Origin: Bacteroidota bacterium
GTDB lineage: Bacteria; Bacteroidota; Bacteroidia; Cytophagales; Cyclobacteriaceae
DNA: 51,064 nucleotides
Assembly: GCA_022571715.1 (NCBI GenBank)
Contig: JACZXH010000018.1
Coordinates: forward strand, 1 to 51,064
Direction of reading: 5' to 3'
How positions within the stretch are numbered: position 1 is the stretch's first letter; every line of letters begins with the position of its first letter. The position numbers and the translations under genes were made by a program. Positions 36,075-44,381 of this stretch are shown here, piece by piece. A model generated the notes under the pieces. It was not told the origin of the DNA, did no database searches, and saw only the letters and a program-made list of their open reading frames with translations.

Positions 36075-37628
36075 TTGAGTTACGAATTAATAGTAAATTC
36101 AACTCAGAATGGATATCGGATAGCCCTTTTAGAGGATAAAAAATTAGTAGAATATCACCAGGAAAAAGATGATAAAAAATTTAATGTTGGTGATATCTAC
36201 CTTGGAACCGTCAGAAAGGTAGTTCCAGGATTAAATGCAGCTTTTATTGATTTAGCGTATGAAAAAGACGCTTTTCTGCATTATCTGGATATGGGACCAA
36301 ACGTAAGGTCACTCATAAATTTTACCAAACAGGTTCAATCAAATAAAAAGGCCACAAGTAATCTTGGTAGGTTCAAGAAAGCGCCGGAGATAGATAAATT
36401 CGGAAAAATTAATCAGGTGCTGTCCAGGAATCAACAGATGCTTGTTCAGATTGTAAAAGAGCCTATTTCTACAAAAGGACCCCGATTATCCTGCGAGTTG
36501 TCATTGGCAGGTAGGTACATTGTACTGATACCTTTTTCGGACATGGTAAGTGTTTCGAAAAAAATCACAAACGTCGTTGAACGAAAGCGCCTTTTAAGGC
36601 TAGTGACATCCATTAAACCTGATGGCTTTGGTGTAATAATCCGTACAGTAGCCGAAGGTAAAGCGGTGGCTGATCTGGATAATGACCTGCATCAACTTAC
36701 AGATACCTGGCGCCAGGGTGTAATAAATCTAAAAAATGCCAAAGCGCCTGAAGTAATCATAGGCGAAATCGGTAAAACTTCTTCCTTACTCAGAGACCTG
36801 CTCAACGAGTCTTTTGATAACATTGCCGTTGACAATAAAAAATTGTACGAGGAAGTTAAAAGCTACATTCATAAAAATGCTCCTGAAAAAGAAAAAATTG
36901 TAAAACTATATACAGGGAAACCGAAGATTTTTGAAAGCTATGGAATCGAAAAACAAATTAAATCATTATTTGGCAAGTCTGTGAGCCTTAAGGGAGGCGG
37001 TTATCTCATTATAGAACATACCGAAGCATTACACGTAATTGATGTAAACAGCGGTAACAAATCAGCGAGGGAAGAGGATCAGGAAACCACTGCACTGAGC
37101 GTAAATCTTGAGGCTGCAAAAGAAGTTGCACGGCAACTCAGAGTTCGCGATATGGGTGGCATCATTGTGATTGATTTCATTGATATGCGAAAGCTTGACA
37201 ACAAAAAAATGTTGTTCGGGAAAATGAAGGATGAAATGGAACCTGACAGATCAAAGTTTACCATACTGCCGCTTTCCAAATTCGGTTTGATGCAGATTAC
37301 CCGCCAAAGGGTGAGGCCGGAAATGAATATTACCACGCAGGAATCTTGCCCTACGTGCGGAGGTACAGGTAAAATCACCGCTTCGATTCTTGTTGCAGAT
37401 AATATTGAACATACACTTGATTATCTTCTGACCAAGCAAAACGAGCACAAAATCACGATAGTTTTGCATCCATACCTTTTTGCGTATTTTACCAAAGGAT
37501 GGCGAAACACACGTATGAAGTGGTTTTTTAAGTACAACAAATGGATCAACCTAATTGAGGATTCATCACTGCCTGTAACAGAATTCAAGTTTCTGAATGT
37601 GGAAATGGAGGAGATAGAGGTGAATTAA
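36075..37628 (+). CDS. rng: RNase E/G family ribonuclease
   Basis: 517 aa from a TTG start at 36075; the nearby ATG at 36064 is out of frame and stops at once, and MSYELIVNSTQNGYRIALLE is the normal family opening. An S1 RNA-binding domain (about 35-120; DIYLGTVRKVVPGLNAAFID) is followed by the RNase H-like and DNase I-like catalytic region with HVIDVNSGN and DMGGIIVIDFIDMR, whose two Asp bind Mg. The Zn-link motif CPTCGGTGK (about 425) joins the dimer. The long RNase E scaffold tail is absent, so it is RNase G-like. It should act in rRNA processing and mRNA decay, which fits a shared transcript with a ribosomal protein. Confidence 0.95.
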   Translation: MSYELIVNSTQNGYRIALLEDKKLVEYHQEKDDKKFNVGDIYLGTVRKVVPGLNAAFIDLAYEKDAFLHYLDMGPNVRSLINFTKQVQSNKKATSNLGRFKKAPEIDKFGKINQVLSRNQQMLVQIVKEPISTKGPRLSCELSLAGRYIVLIPFSDMVSVSKKITNVVERKRLLRLVTSIKPDGFGVIIRTVAEGKAVADLDNDLHQLTDTWRQGVINLKNAKAPEVIIGEIGKTSSLLRDLLNESFDNIAVDNKKLYEEVKSYIHKNAPEKEKIVKLYTGKPKIFESYGIEKQIKSLFGKSVSLKGGGYLIIEHTEALHVIDVNSGNKSAREEDQETTALSVNLEAAKEVARQLRVRDMGGIIVIDFIDMRKLDNKKMLFGKMKDEMEPDRSKFTILPLSKFGLMQITRQRVRPEMNITTQESCPTCGGTGKITASILVADNIEHTLDYLLTKQNEHKITIVLHPYLFAYFTKGWRNTRMKWFFKYNKWINLIEDSSLPVTEFKFLNVEMEEIEVN

Positions 37629-37717
37629 CCATATCGAAATAATAATCTCCAGGTAAGTTTCTATCCAGGTTATTAAACTGATATTCGCAGATGCATAAGG
37701 AGTGTAATTACACTCGT

Positions 37718-37918
37718 TTAGATCTCAAAAAGGTCATAATCATTACCTCGGCCGTACCTGATAAGTTCATGTAGCATAAAAATTTCGAGCGTTTCAAGGT
37801 GTTTTACCTTCAGATTGCCATCATCAAGAATGTCAAGCACAACAAAGCTGGCCTCTTCGCCATAATTTCTCAGAAAATAATTGTGACCCGTTTGTAAATT
37901 ATCAAATGACAATGCCAT
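37718..37918 (-). CDS. Conserved small hypothetical protein (Bacteroidota)
   Basis: 66 aa, no signal or membrane segment. The pattern GHNYFLRNYGEEASFVVLDI, then HLETLEIFMLHELIRYGRG and an acidic end, matches a short uncharacterised protein that I have seen in Cytophagales genomes. The fold is probably a small beta barrel. It converges on rng with a 90-bp gap. Function unknown. Confidence 0.75.
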   Translation of the reverse strand: MALSFDNLQTGHNYFLRNYGEEASFVVLDILDDGNLKVKHLETLEIFMLHELIRYGRGNDYDLFEI

Positions 37919-38032
37919 AATAATTTTATGCGATAAGAGATTTCCAAGATTGAAGTTCCACGGTAATTTTTTACTTTTTATTGGGCAAACTATGTTTTAC
38001 TGTCAAAGGTCCACATTTTGGTTCATCCCCCT

Positions 38033-38119
38033 CTAAAGCAATTTGTACTGAAGATATTCTATCGCTTCAAGAAGTGCCGGAAAGTCCTCACGCATAATCT
38101 GAAGATTCTTTTCATTCAT
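38033..38119 (-). CDS. Possible 28-aa peptide or gene remnant
   Basis: ATG at 38119, TAG at 38033-38035. The peptide MNEKNLQIMREDFPALLEAI plus EYLQYKLL is amphipathic and has coding-like composition. The frame continues past the TAG for a few more codons (RGMNQNVDL) to a TGA, which hints at an eroded or truncated gene rather than an intact one. No family recognised. Confidence 0.3.
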   Translation of the reverse strand: MNEKNLQIMREDFPALLEAIEYLQYKLL

Positions 38120-38175
38120 CCATATTAATCACTTAAATTTGAACCCTGATTTAATTATATAAGTTAAAGAGATTG

Positions 38176-38577
38176 ATGAATATAGCAGGTAAGATTGTTG
38201 AAATATACGACATCCAGCAAATAAGCGACTCATTTAAAAAGAGAGAATTCGTTGTGGAATATACTGAAAATCCGAGCTACCCGGAATTTATTAAGTTCGA
38301 ATTGATTCAGGACCGGTGTGCACTACTTGATGCATATAACACCGGCGATGAAGTAACAGTGAACTTTAACCTGAAAGGAAGAAAGTGGACCGATCCACAG
38401 GGTCAAACAAAATACTTTAATTCGTTGCAGGCATGGCGAATTGAGGAGTTAGCGTCAGGTTCAGGCGGAAGTAAGGAGAAATCCTTTCCTGAGGCAAACC
38501 AGGAACCGGAATGGCTGCAAAACAATACAGGAGATGGAGGAACTGAGGGTGGCGGTGAAAACGAGCTTCCCTTTTGA
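38176..38577 (+). CDS. DUF3127 protein with SSB-like C-terminal tip
   Basis: 133 aa from the ATG at 38176; an adjacent TTG at 38173 is also in frame. The first ~95 residues match DUF3127 (AGKIVEIYDIQQISDSFKKR, FVVEYTENPSYPEFIKFEL, GRKWTDPQGQTKYFNSLQAW), which looks like a small OB-type beta barrel. A Gly/Ser/Glu-rich flexible linker follows, and the protein ends GGENELPF. This is the same layout as SSB: OB-fold, disordered linker, acidic-Pro-Phe tip. DNA or RNA binding and partner recruitment are therefore inferred, not shown. Monocistronic by position. Confidence 0.9.
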   Translation: MNIAGKIVEIYDIQQISDSFKKREFVVEYTENPSYPEFIKFELIQDRCALLDAYNTGDEVTVNFNLKGRKWTDPQGQTKYFNSLQAWRIEELASGSGGSKEKSFPEANQEPEWLQNNTGDGGTEGGGENELPF

Positions 38578-38692
38578 GAACTTGAGCATATTGTCTTTAA
38601 GTTTGCAGGCAGTTTTTTGATAGCAATTAAGCAGATTAGATTAATTTGAATGAACAAAACGATTTGTTGCCGGATTCGTATATAATTATGAA

Positions 38693-38980
38693 ATGAAATT
38701 GATTCTCTTACTCCTGTTGGCCCCGTTTCTGTTGATCTTGCTAATTCCGCTAGGTGCCTTGGCTATTGTTGCAGGAACTGTTTTATTTGGTGTGATAGCA
38801 GGAATAATTGCGGCGATATTTGGGATTTTTGTTGCCATATTTGCTGTGGTTTTTGGCGCATTCGTTTCAATTGGAGCTATCGGTATCATCTTCATTAAAG
38901 CACTTTTGATAATTTTTGTAGTGATCTGGCTGATTTCGGTGATTTCAAACAATTCGGCACGATCCGGAGCTTTTCGATAG
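38693..38980 (+). CDS. Small hydrophobic membrane protein
   Basis: 95 aa, nearly all Leu, Ile, Ala, Gly and Phe, with a repeated Gly/Ala periodicity (GIIAAIFGIFVAIFAVVFG). It should span the inner membrane three times. Only the last 12 residues (SNNSARSGAFR region) are polar. Such glycine-zipper-like small proteins are common and uncharacterised. It lies 58 nt upstream of the annotated response-regulator frame, on the same strand. Confidence 0.6.
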   Translation: MKLILLLLLAPFLLILLIPLGALAIVAGTVLFGVIAGIIAAIFGIFVAIFAVVFGAFVSIGAIGIIFIKALLIIFVVIWLISVISNNSARSGAFR

Positions 38981-39052
38981 GAATCATCAAGCAAACTGTA
39001 CAATATTTCGAATAATTAGTTATTTTCGAGTTATAATTTGTCCGTTTTAATC

Positions 39053-39442
39053 ATGGTAAAGAAGATTTTCATTGTCGAAGACGATAGCATTTATTCCGAA
39101 TTTCTGAAGAAAAGCTTACGGACAAAATATAAAATATATGCCTATTATACAGCTGAAGATGCCATTTTGGCATTGAAATCTATTGAGCCAGACGTACTGA
39201 TTATTGATTATAAATTGCCTGGCATGAACGGAATCGAGTTGTTTGAAAATGTAAAAGACAATCTTGCTGAACACACCAAAGTAATTGTTTTAAGCGCAAT
39301 TGATGACGGAAATCTTGTGCTTGATTTTATAAAAAGAGGCATTCGTGATTACGTAATCAAGGATGACGATGTAATTTCCACATTAACCGCTATCATTGAA
39401 GACAGTGAAGACATTTATTATGACTCCGGTATAACAGAATGA
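39053..39442 (+). CDS. Single-domain response regulator (CheY-like)
   Basis: 129 aa from the ATG at 39053; an upstream in-frame TTG at 39038 adds five residues. Receiver domain only: acidic pair IVEDDS (about 7-12), phosphoacceptor Asp52 in VLIIDYKLPGMNG, Ser/Thr switch in VIVLSAIDDG and Lys in YVIKDDD. There is no output domain, so it acts through a partner protein. Its 3' end overlaps the 3' end of the opposite-strand histidine kinase gene by 25 bp, so the two genes are convergent and share their last codons. Confidence 0.93.
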   Translation: MVKKIFIVEDDSIYSEFLKKSLRTKYKIYAYYTAEDAILALKSIEPDVLIIDYKLPGMNGIELFENVKDNLAEHTKVIVLSAIDDGNLVLDFIKRGIRDYVIKDDDVISTLTAIIEDSEDIYYDSGITE

Positions 39443-40377
39443 ATCGGAAGTTTGACGACAAAAGTCGACCCCTTATTTTGAGCTCCTTTTTCATAGTAAA
39501 TTTCTCCTCTCAGCATGTTTACCAGATATTTTGTAATGGAAAGGCCCAGACCAGTTGAGCTTTCGCCTCCCGTAGGTCTTGCAGACAATACCTGAAATTT
39601 CTGAAACAGCTTCAACTGATCTTCGGTCGTTATTCCCGGTCCTTGATCAGAGACTACCACGGTGATATGTTTGTCGTTCTTGTGGCAATTAATCAAAATG
39701 CTGGTATTGCTAGGGGAAAATTTTATTGCGTTTGAGATAAGATTGTCAAAAATCCTGGTGAGATAATGGATATCCGATATCAAAGGATAGGATATTACAT
39801 CCGTTTTGAATATGATTTTTTGATTTTTACGGACTATGTACGGATCGTATGTTTTAATAAGATTTTCGATAATTTCCTTAATATCAAGGTTTTCAAGTTT
39901 TATATGAACTCCTTTATGCTCCAGTGCCCTGATATCCAGTAGATTACGTATCAGGTCCAATCCCTCCTTCACTACAATGTTTAATTTTTCAAGGTATTCT
40001 TTTTGTTCATCGTCAAAACCGGAAGAGGTGAGGTACAAAAGATTGGTAAGTGCAAATATCCGGTTGAGCGGAGCTTTCAGATCGTGCGAAACCACACTTA
40101 TCATATTGTTTTTCTCTTCATTAAGCTCTTTCAGGTTGCGAATCTGGTCTTCAAGTATTTTATTTCGTTTTTCAACGGTCTTAGCCTTTTCTTTTATCAG
40201 GTCGGCCCTGTTTTTAAGTTCTTCATGTACAACTTTTCTTTGCTGCATGGAAATCAAAAGCATGACAATCAGAATCAGAAGTGTAATGATAACAACACCC
40301 TCAAACCCCGGAAAAACTTCCAATTGAAATATGATACTGTACACTGAATTTGGCATCTCAGATACGCTTAATCCCAT
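39418..40377 (-). CDS. Sensor histidine kinase with one membrane helix
   Basis: 319 aa. A single transmembrane helix (about 25-43) has only ~24 residues before it, so there is no periplasmic sensor domain. A long coiled coil (about 45-92) leads to the HisKA domain with phosphoacceptor His98 in SVVSHDLKAPLNR. The HATPase_c domain follows: N box NLISNAIKFSPS, G1 DQGPGITTED, and GLGLSITKYLV. Such kinases often receive their signal from the membrane or from a partner protein. The gene is convergent with the CheY-like regulator, which is a plausible but unproven partner. Confidence 0.93.
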   Translation of the reverse strand: MGLSVSEMPNSVYSIIFQLEVFPGFEGVVIITLLILIVMLLISMQQRKVVHEELKNRADLIKEKAKTVEKRNKILEDQIRNLKELNEEKNNMISVVSHDLKAPLNRIFALTNLLYLTSSGFDDEQKEYLEKLNIVVKEGLDLIRNLLDIRALEHKGVHIKLENLDIKEIIENLIKTYDPYIVRKNQKIIFKTDVISYPLISDIHYLTRIFDNLISNAIKFSPSNTSILINCHKNDKHITVVVSDQGPGITTEDQLKLFQKFQVLSARPTGGESSTGLGLSITKYLVNMLRGEIYYEKGAQNKGSTFVVKLPIHSVIPES

Positions 40378-40516
40378 TTTGCGGTATCTTCATATTTATT
40401 AATTGCAAATTAACATATCACCATGCATAAAATGAAACTATCATTAAAAAAATACTATTCTAATGAACTTTTAAATGTACTAAAATGGTTACATAATTAA
40501 CCACTTATTATATGTC

Positions 40517-41635
40517 ATGAAAAAACTCAAAATTATAATTACATTGCTTGTACCGTTCATTATAGCAAACTGCGGTAGTGATCCGGAGCCGGCTGGAAAT
40601 GCCACTAATCCAAGTGGACCACAAAATCCGAATCCGAATCCGAATCCGAATCCGAATCCTGATCCTAATAGCTGGCTGATACCGTCAGATGATGTTTTTG
40701 ATGGAGGACCTGGAAAAGACGGCATACCGGCACTTGAATCACCGAATATGGTGAGTGCGACTGAAGCTACATTCTTAAGTGATAATGATTTGGTTATCGG
40801 GTATAAATTTGGGGACGAAACTCGGGCGTATCCTCATCTGATCCTTGACTGGCACGAAATTGTAAATGATAACATCGGCGTACATTCCTTTGCCATCACA
40901 TATTGTCCATTGACTGGAACGGCCATTAACTGGAGCAGGGAAATCAATAACACAGTAACAACTTTCGGAGTTTCAGGATTGTTGTACAACACAAATCTGA
41001 TTCCATACGATCGGGCAACCGATAGCAACTGGAGTCAGATGCGGATGGATTGCGTAAATGGAGTACTTATTGGCAGTCAGGTTACTGTCTTGTCGGCGGT
41101 GGAAACCACTTGGAAAACATGGAAGGAAATGTTTCCGGATACAAAAGTAATGTCTCTTGAAACTGGATTTAATCGTAATTACGGCTCATATCCATACTTT
41201 ACAAGTCAAGGTGATTATCGTGTGGAAGACTATCTGATTTTTCCGATTTCAAATGATGACAATAGATTATCACGAAAAGAGAGAGTGCTAGGGGTAATTA
41301 ATGGAGGTGAAGTTAAAGCCTATCGACTAAATACGTTTCCCGATGGTGTGGATGTAATCGAAGACCTGGTTGGAGGTGAAAAGATAGTTGTTATTGGTTC
41401 TGATCCGGATAATTTTATGGTGGCATTTAAAATCAATGAAGAAGTATTTTCTCCGGACGATTCGGGAACTGGAATAATTCAGGATCAGAACGGCAACGTT
41501 TACGATGTTTTCGGAGAGATTATTTCCGGACCGAATACGGGCGAACGCCTGACACCGGTTACTTCGTTTATGGGCTTTTGGTTTTCGTGGGCCACATTTT
41601 ACCCTAGTGTGGTTATATGGTGGACGAATAATTGA
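40517..41635 (+). CDS. DUF3179 domain lipoprotein
   Basis: 372 aa. Lipoprotein signal with lipobox IIANC, then a Pro-Asn repeat linker (about 37-50) encoded by an AATCCG hexamer. The rest is DUF3179: DDVFDGGPGKDGIPALESP, DNDLVIGYKFGDETRAYPH, ILDWHEIVND, FAITYCPLTGTAINW and VSGLLYNTNLIPYDR. The conserved YCPLT Cys and the His/Asp motifs may bind a metal or a cofactor, but the family has no proven activity. The linker places the domain away from the membrane surface. Confidence 0.93.
   Translation: MKKLKIIITLLVPFIIANCGSDPEPAGNATNPSGPQNPNPNPNPNPNPDPNSWLIPSDDVFDGGPGKDGIPALESPNMVSATEATFLSDNDLVIGYKFGDETRAYPHLILDWHEIVNDNIGVHSFAITYCPLTGTAINWSREINNTVTTFGVSGLLYNTNLIPYDRATDSNWSQMRMDCVNGVLIGSQVTVLSAVETTWKTWKEMFPDTKVMSLETGFNRNYGSYPYFTSQGDYRVEDYLIFPISNDDNRLSRKERVLGVINGGEVKAYRLNTFPDGVDVIEDLVGGEKIVVIGSDPDNFMVAFKINEEVFSPDDSGTGIIQDQNGNVYDVFGEIISGPNTGERLTPVTSFMGFWFSWATFYPSVVIWWTNN
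40625..40660 (+). repeat. Hexanucleotide tandem repeat (AATCCG)x5 plus one variant
   Basis: Five perfect AATCCG units and one AATCCT follow one another in frame and encode Asn-Pro repeats in the linker of the DUF3179 lipoprotein. Unit size keeps the frame if copies are gained or lost. Confidence 0.9.
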
Positions 41636-41831
41636 AGTACTTCGCTCGTAACGCCGACAAATCTTAATCGCTTCATTCTCAACATTACAATGCACAGCGC
41701 AAAATGGAGATCCGGCTGATGAAAATTTATCAAAATGGACGTTTCGCCGAATTAAATTGTCTTGTTAATACCCTTGTAATCAGAGCTCGTTTCTAATGTC
41801 ATTTGATTAATAGCCACTGTACAGCTCACCT

Positions 41832-41864
41832 TTTGGGCAAACAAAAGAAATTCTCATAACTTAG
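41832..41864 (+). promoter_or_regulatory. Putative sigma-A promoter of arsM
   Basis: TTTG (41832-41835) and TAACTTAG (41857-41864) are separated by 21 nt, close to the Bacteroidota TTTG/TAnnTTTG arrangement. The start would lie about 15 nt before the ATG. No ArsR operator was recognised nearby. Confidence 0.45.
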
Positions 41865-41886
41865 CATATTACATCGAGTTAATTAT

Positions 41887-42858
41887 ATGGAATCATACCT
41901 TGAAACCACAATTGATGTTTATCATAAGGCAGCCTTATCGCCCAATGAAGGACTATGCTGTACGACCAATCCGGTCTGGCAATTGCCGGGGTTGACCATC
42001 CCAGGCAAAATGCTAAAAATGAATTACGGTTGTGGAAGCACGGTACATCCGGCGGATCTGTCGGGCGATCCGGTGGTTCTTTATGTAGGTATTGGCGGGG
42101 GCATGGAATTATTGCAGTTTGCGTATTTCAGCAGACATGCTGGAAAAGTGATCGGATTGGATGTGGTGGACCAGATGATTGACGTTTGCAATGCAAATCT
42201 GAAAGAAGCAGAAAAGCTGAATCCGTGGTTCCGGCGTGATTTTATACGTCTTATACATGGAAACGCGCTGTCGCTATCTGTAGAGGATTCAAGCATTGAC
42301 ATAGCTGCTCAGAATTGTCTGTTCAATATTTTTACCAGAAAAGATCTGGTAAAAGCCATTGGTGAAATGTACAGGGTGCTCAGACCAGGAGGCCGGCTTA
42401 TACTTTCCGATCCTGTTTGTGATTCTGATATACCGCAGCATCTGGCTGATGATGAAGACCTACGGGCGATTTGCCTGAGCGGTGCCATATCGCTGAATGA
42501 GTACTTACATCTGATTACCAGTGCTGGATTCGGAACGGTTGAAGTGAGGGCAAAATACCCCTACCGGATATTATCAAAAGAAAAATATACCCTTGAAGCA
42601 GATATTTTCATTGAAAGTGTAGAAATATGTGCTATTAAAGATCTGATTCCGGCTGACGGTCCGTGCATTTTTACCGGAAGGTCCGCCATTTATTTTGGAT
42701 CAGAAGAGTGTTTTGATGATCATAACGGGCATATTCTTTTAAATAACCATCCCTTATCTATTTGTAATAAAACAGCCGAAAAATTAGCCTCGCTTAACCG
42801 TTCTGATATATTTATTTCAGATTCTACCTGGCATTATAACGGTGGCGGGTGCTGCTGA
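41887..42858 (+). CDS. arsM: Arsenite methyltransferase ArsM (arsenosugar-biosynthesis type)
   Basis: 323 aa, cytosolic. SAM-dependent methylation of As(III). The N-terminal Cys pair is in EGLCCTTNPVWQLPG, the SAM-binding loop is LYVGIGGGMELLQFAYF, the conserved Cys is in IAAQNCLFNIF, and YRVLRPGGRLILSDPVC follows. The protein ends GGGCC, the terminal Cys pair of this subgroup. The arsenosugar-type ArsM is often followed by the radical-SAM gene arsS, but here a TPR gene follows and no arsS, arsR or arsB lies in the window. The product could be methylarsenicals alone, or arsS may be elsewhere. Confidence 0.9.
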   Translation: MESYLETTIDVYHKAALSPNEGLCCTTNPVWQLPGLTIPGKMLKMNYGCGSTVHPADLSGDPVVLYVGIGGGMELLQFAYFSRHAGKVIGLDVVDQMIDVCNANLKEAEKLNPWFRRDFIRLIHGNALSLSVEDSSIDIAAQNCLFNIFTRKDLVKAIGEMYRVLRPGGRLILSDPVCDSDIPQHLADDEDLRAICLSGAISLNEYLHLITSAGFGTVEVRAKYPYRILSKEKYTLEADIFIESVEICAIKDLIPADGPCIFTGRSAIYFGSEECFDDHNGHILLNNHPLSICNKTAEKLASLNRSDIFISDSTWHYNGGGCC

Positions 42859-42965
42859 GAACGCCTGGCAAATGTATTAATTTTAAAATGCAAGTATTTG
42901 TTCTGCCGGCATAAAGCTTGATGATTCGCAAATATTTCTATTTTTGGAACAAAGTAATTGTTCCG

Positions 42966-44090
42966 ATGAAAACTATAGTATTAGCAACCGCAGCACTGTT
43001 TGTATTTTCACCCATTTTCCTGGAGGCTCAGAATAAAGCAGGTGATTATATCCGACAGGGTAATGAAAGTGTTGAAAAAGAGAATTACGAGCAGGCACTC
43101 TTGCTGTTCAAAGCAGCCATTATGGCTGAGCCATTTAATGCCGAAACGTACAATGAACGTGGTAAAGTTAAATCAATGCTGGAGGATTTTTACGGCGCCA
43201 TTGGTGATTTTAATTTTGCCATCGAATACGACAGTACGGTAGATGCGTATTATAATAATCGAGGAATTGCAAAATTTTATCTGGGTGATAATGCTGCAGC
43301 CATTCCTGATTTTAATAAAGCGTTGAAGTTGAATGAAGAAAATGCGGACGCCTATGCCAACCGGGGTTTTGCATGGTACAATCTGGAGTATTATGAAGAG
43401 GCATTTTTTGATTTTTCACGCGCTCTCAATTATGATCCTGATGATCCGGATAAACTATTCAACCGGGGCGTAACAAGCGCCGAACTCGGGGAGTATTTGA
43501 ACGCCATTGATGATTACACTCGATCAATCAGGTTGGACCCGGATGACGCTGAAACATACAACTACCGTGGGGTGGCCCGGTACACCCTGGGCGACTATAC
43601 AAGTGCAGTTGCAGATTATTCAAAAGCCATTGAACTGGACTCAACGGATGCCACCAAATACGATAATCGGGCACTGGCACGAAGTGCAATGGCTGATTAT
43701 GAAGGAGCAATAGCCGATTACACGTCCTCGCTGGCTCTTTTCCCGGATGATCCCGATGCTTACAATTTCAGGGGAGTAGCCAGATATAATCTTGAGAGTT
43801 ACGACGGGGCTATCGAAGACTACAATAAAGCCATCGAGATAGATCCTGATGAGGCACTTTTTTATGACAACAGGGCCTCGGCCAAATTTGAAATAGGGGA
43901 TTTTGAAGGCTCTATCATAGATTATACGAGTTCTATTGAGCTATATCCTACCGATCCGGAAGCATACTACTTCCGGGCTTTATCAAAATTTGAACTTAGC
44001 AACAACTATGATGGTTGTCTTGACCTGAACACCGCTGTCAATATGGGTCTTGAAGAAGCCTCAAAAGAACTGAAAAAAAAGTGTAATTAA
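42966..44090 (+). CDS. Tetratricopeptide-repeat protein, exported
   Basis: 374 aa from the ATG at 42966, which opens a clean signal peptide ending LEAQ; ATG 42921 would only add a non-signal stretch. After the signal come about nine or ten TPR units with very regular consensus, such as AYYNNRGIAKFYLGDNAAAI, AYANRGFAWYNLEYYEEAF and AYNFRGVARYNLESYDGAI, each carrying the canonical Gly, Ala and Tyr positions. The repeats form a superhelix for protein binding. The partner is unknown. Located in the periplasm or secreted. Confidence 0.93.
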   Translation: MKTIVLATAALFVFSPIFLEAQNKAGDYIRQGNESVEKENYEQALLLFKAAIMAEPFNAETYNERGKVKSMLEDFYGAIGDFNFAIEYDSTVDAYYNNRGIAKFYLGDNAAAIPDFNKALKLNEENADAYANRGFAWYNLEYYEEAFFDFSRALNYDPDDPDKLFNRGVTSAELGEYLNAIDDYTRSIRLDPDDAETYNYRGVARYTLGDYTSAVADYSKAIELDSTDATKYDNRALARSAMADYEGAIADYTSSLALFPDDPDAYNFRGVARYNLESYDGAIEDYNKAIEIDPDEALFYDNRASAKFEIGDFEGSIIDYTSSIELYPTDPEAYYFRALSKFELSNNYDGCLDLNTAVNMGLEEASKELKKKCN

Positions 44091-44381
44091 CAGGATTTGG
44101 CAGAACGAATAGTTATTTCAAAAAATATATCGATTCAAACAAACAATTATGGAACGCTTGGACCGCGATTCATACGGATTCTGACTTTTATGTTATTGAA
44201 GGATTTAAAAAAGCAAAAAAAACTTAACCAATTGTTGAGATCGACTTCTGACGAAAAGTATTTAATATGGGATTTAACTTATAAATTCCCGTATATGTTT
44301 TCAATTATGGCTGTTAAACCTTGAAAACATTGACCGATACTGAAAATTATTTAGATTTGGGAGCCTTATAGATTTATAATT

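Noticed and set aside
44097-44324. Open frame of 75 codons (TTG start) between the TPR and ROK genes
   Set aside because: No recognisable motif, mixed composition, non-ATG start and no conserved context; I treat the 290-bp gap as non-coding.
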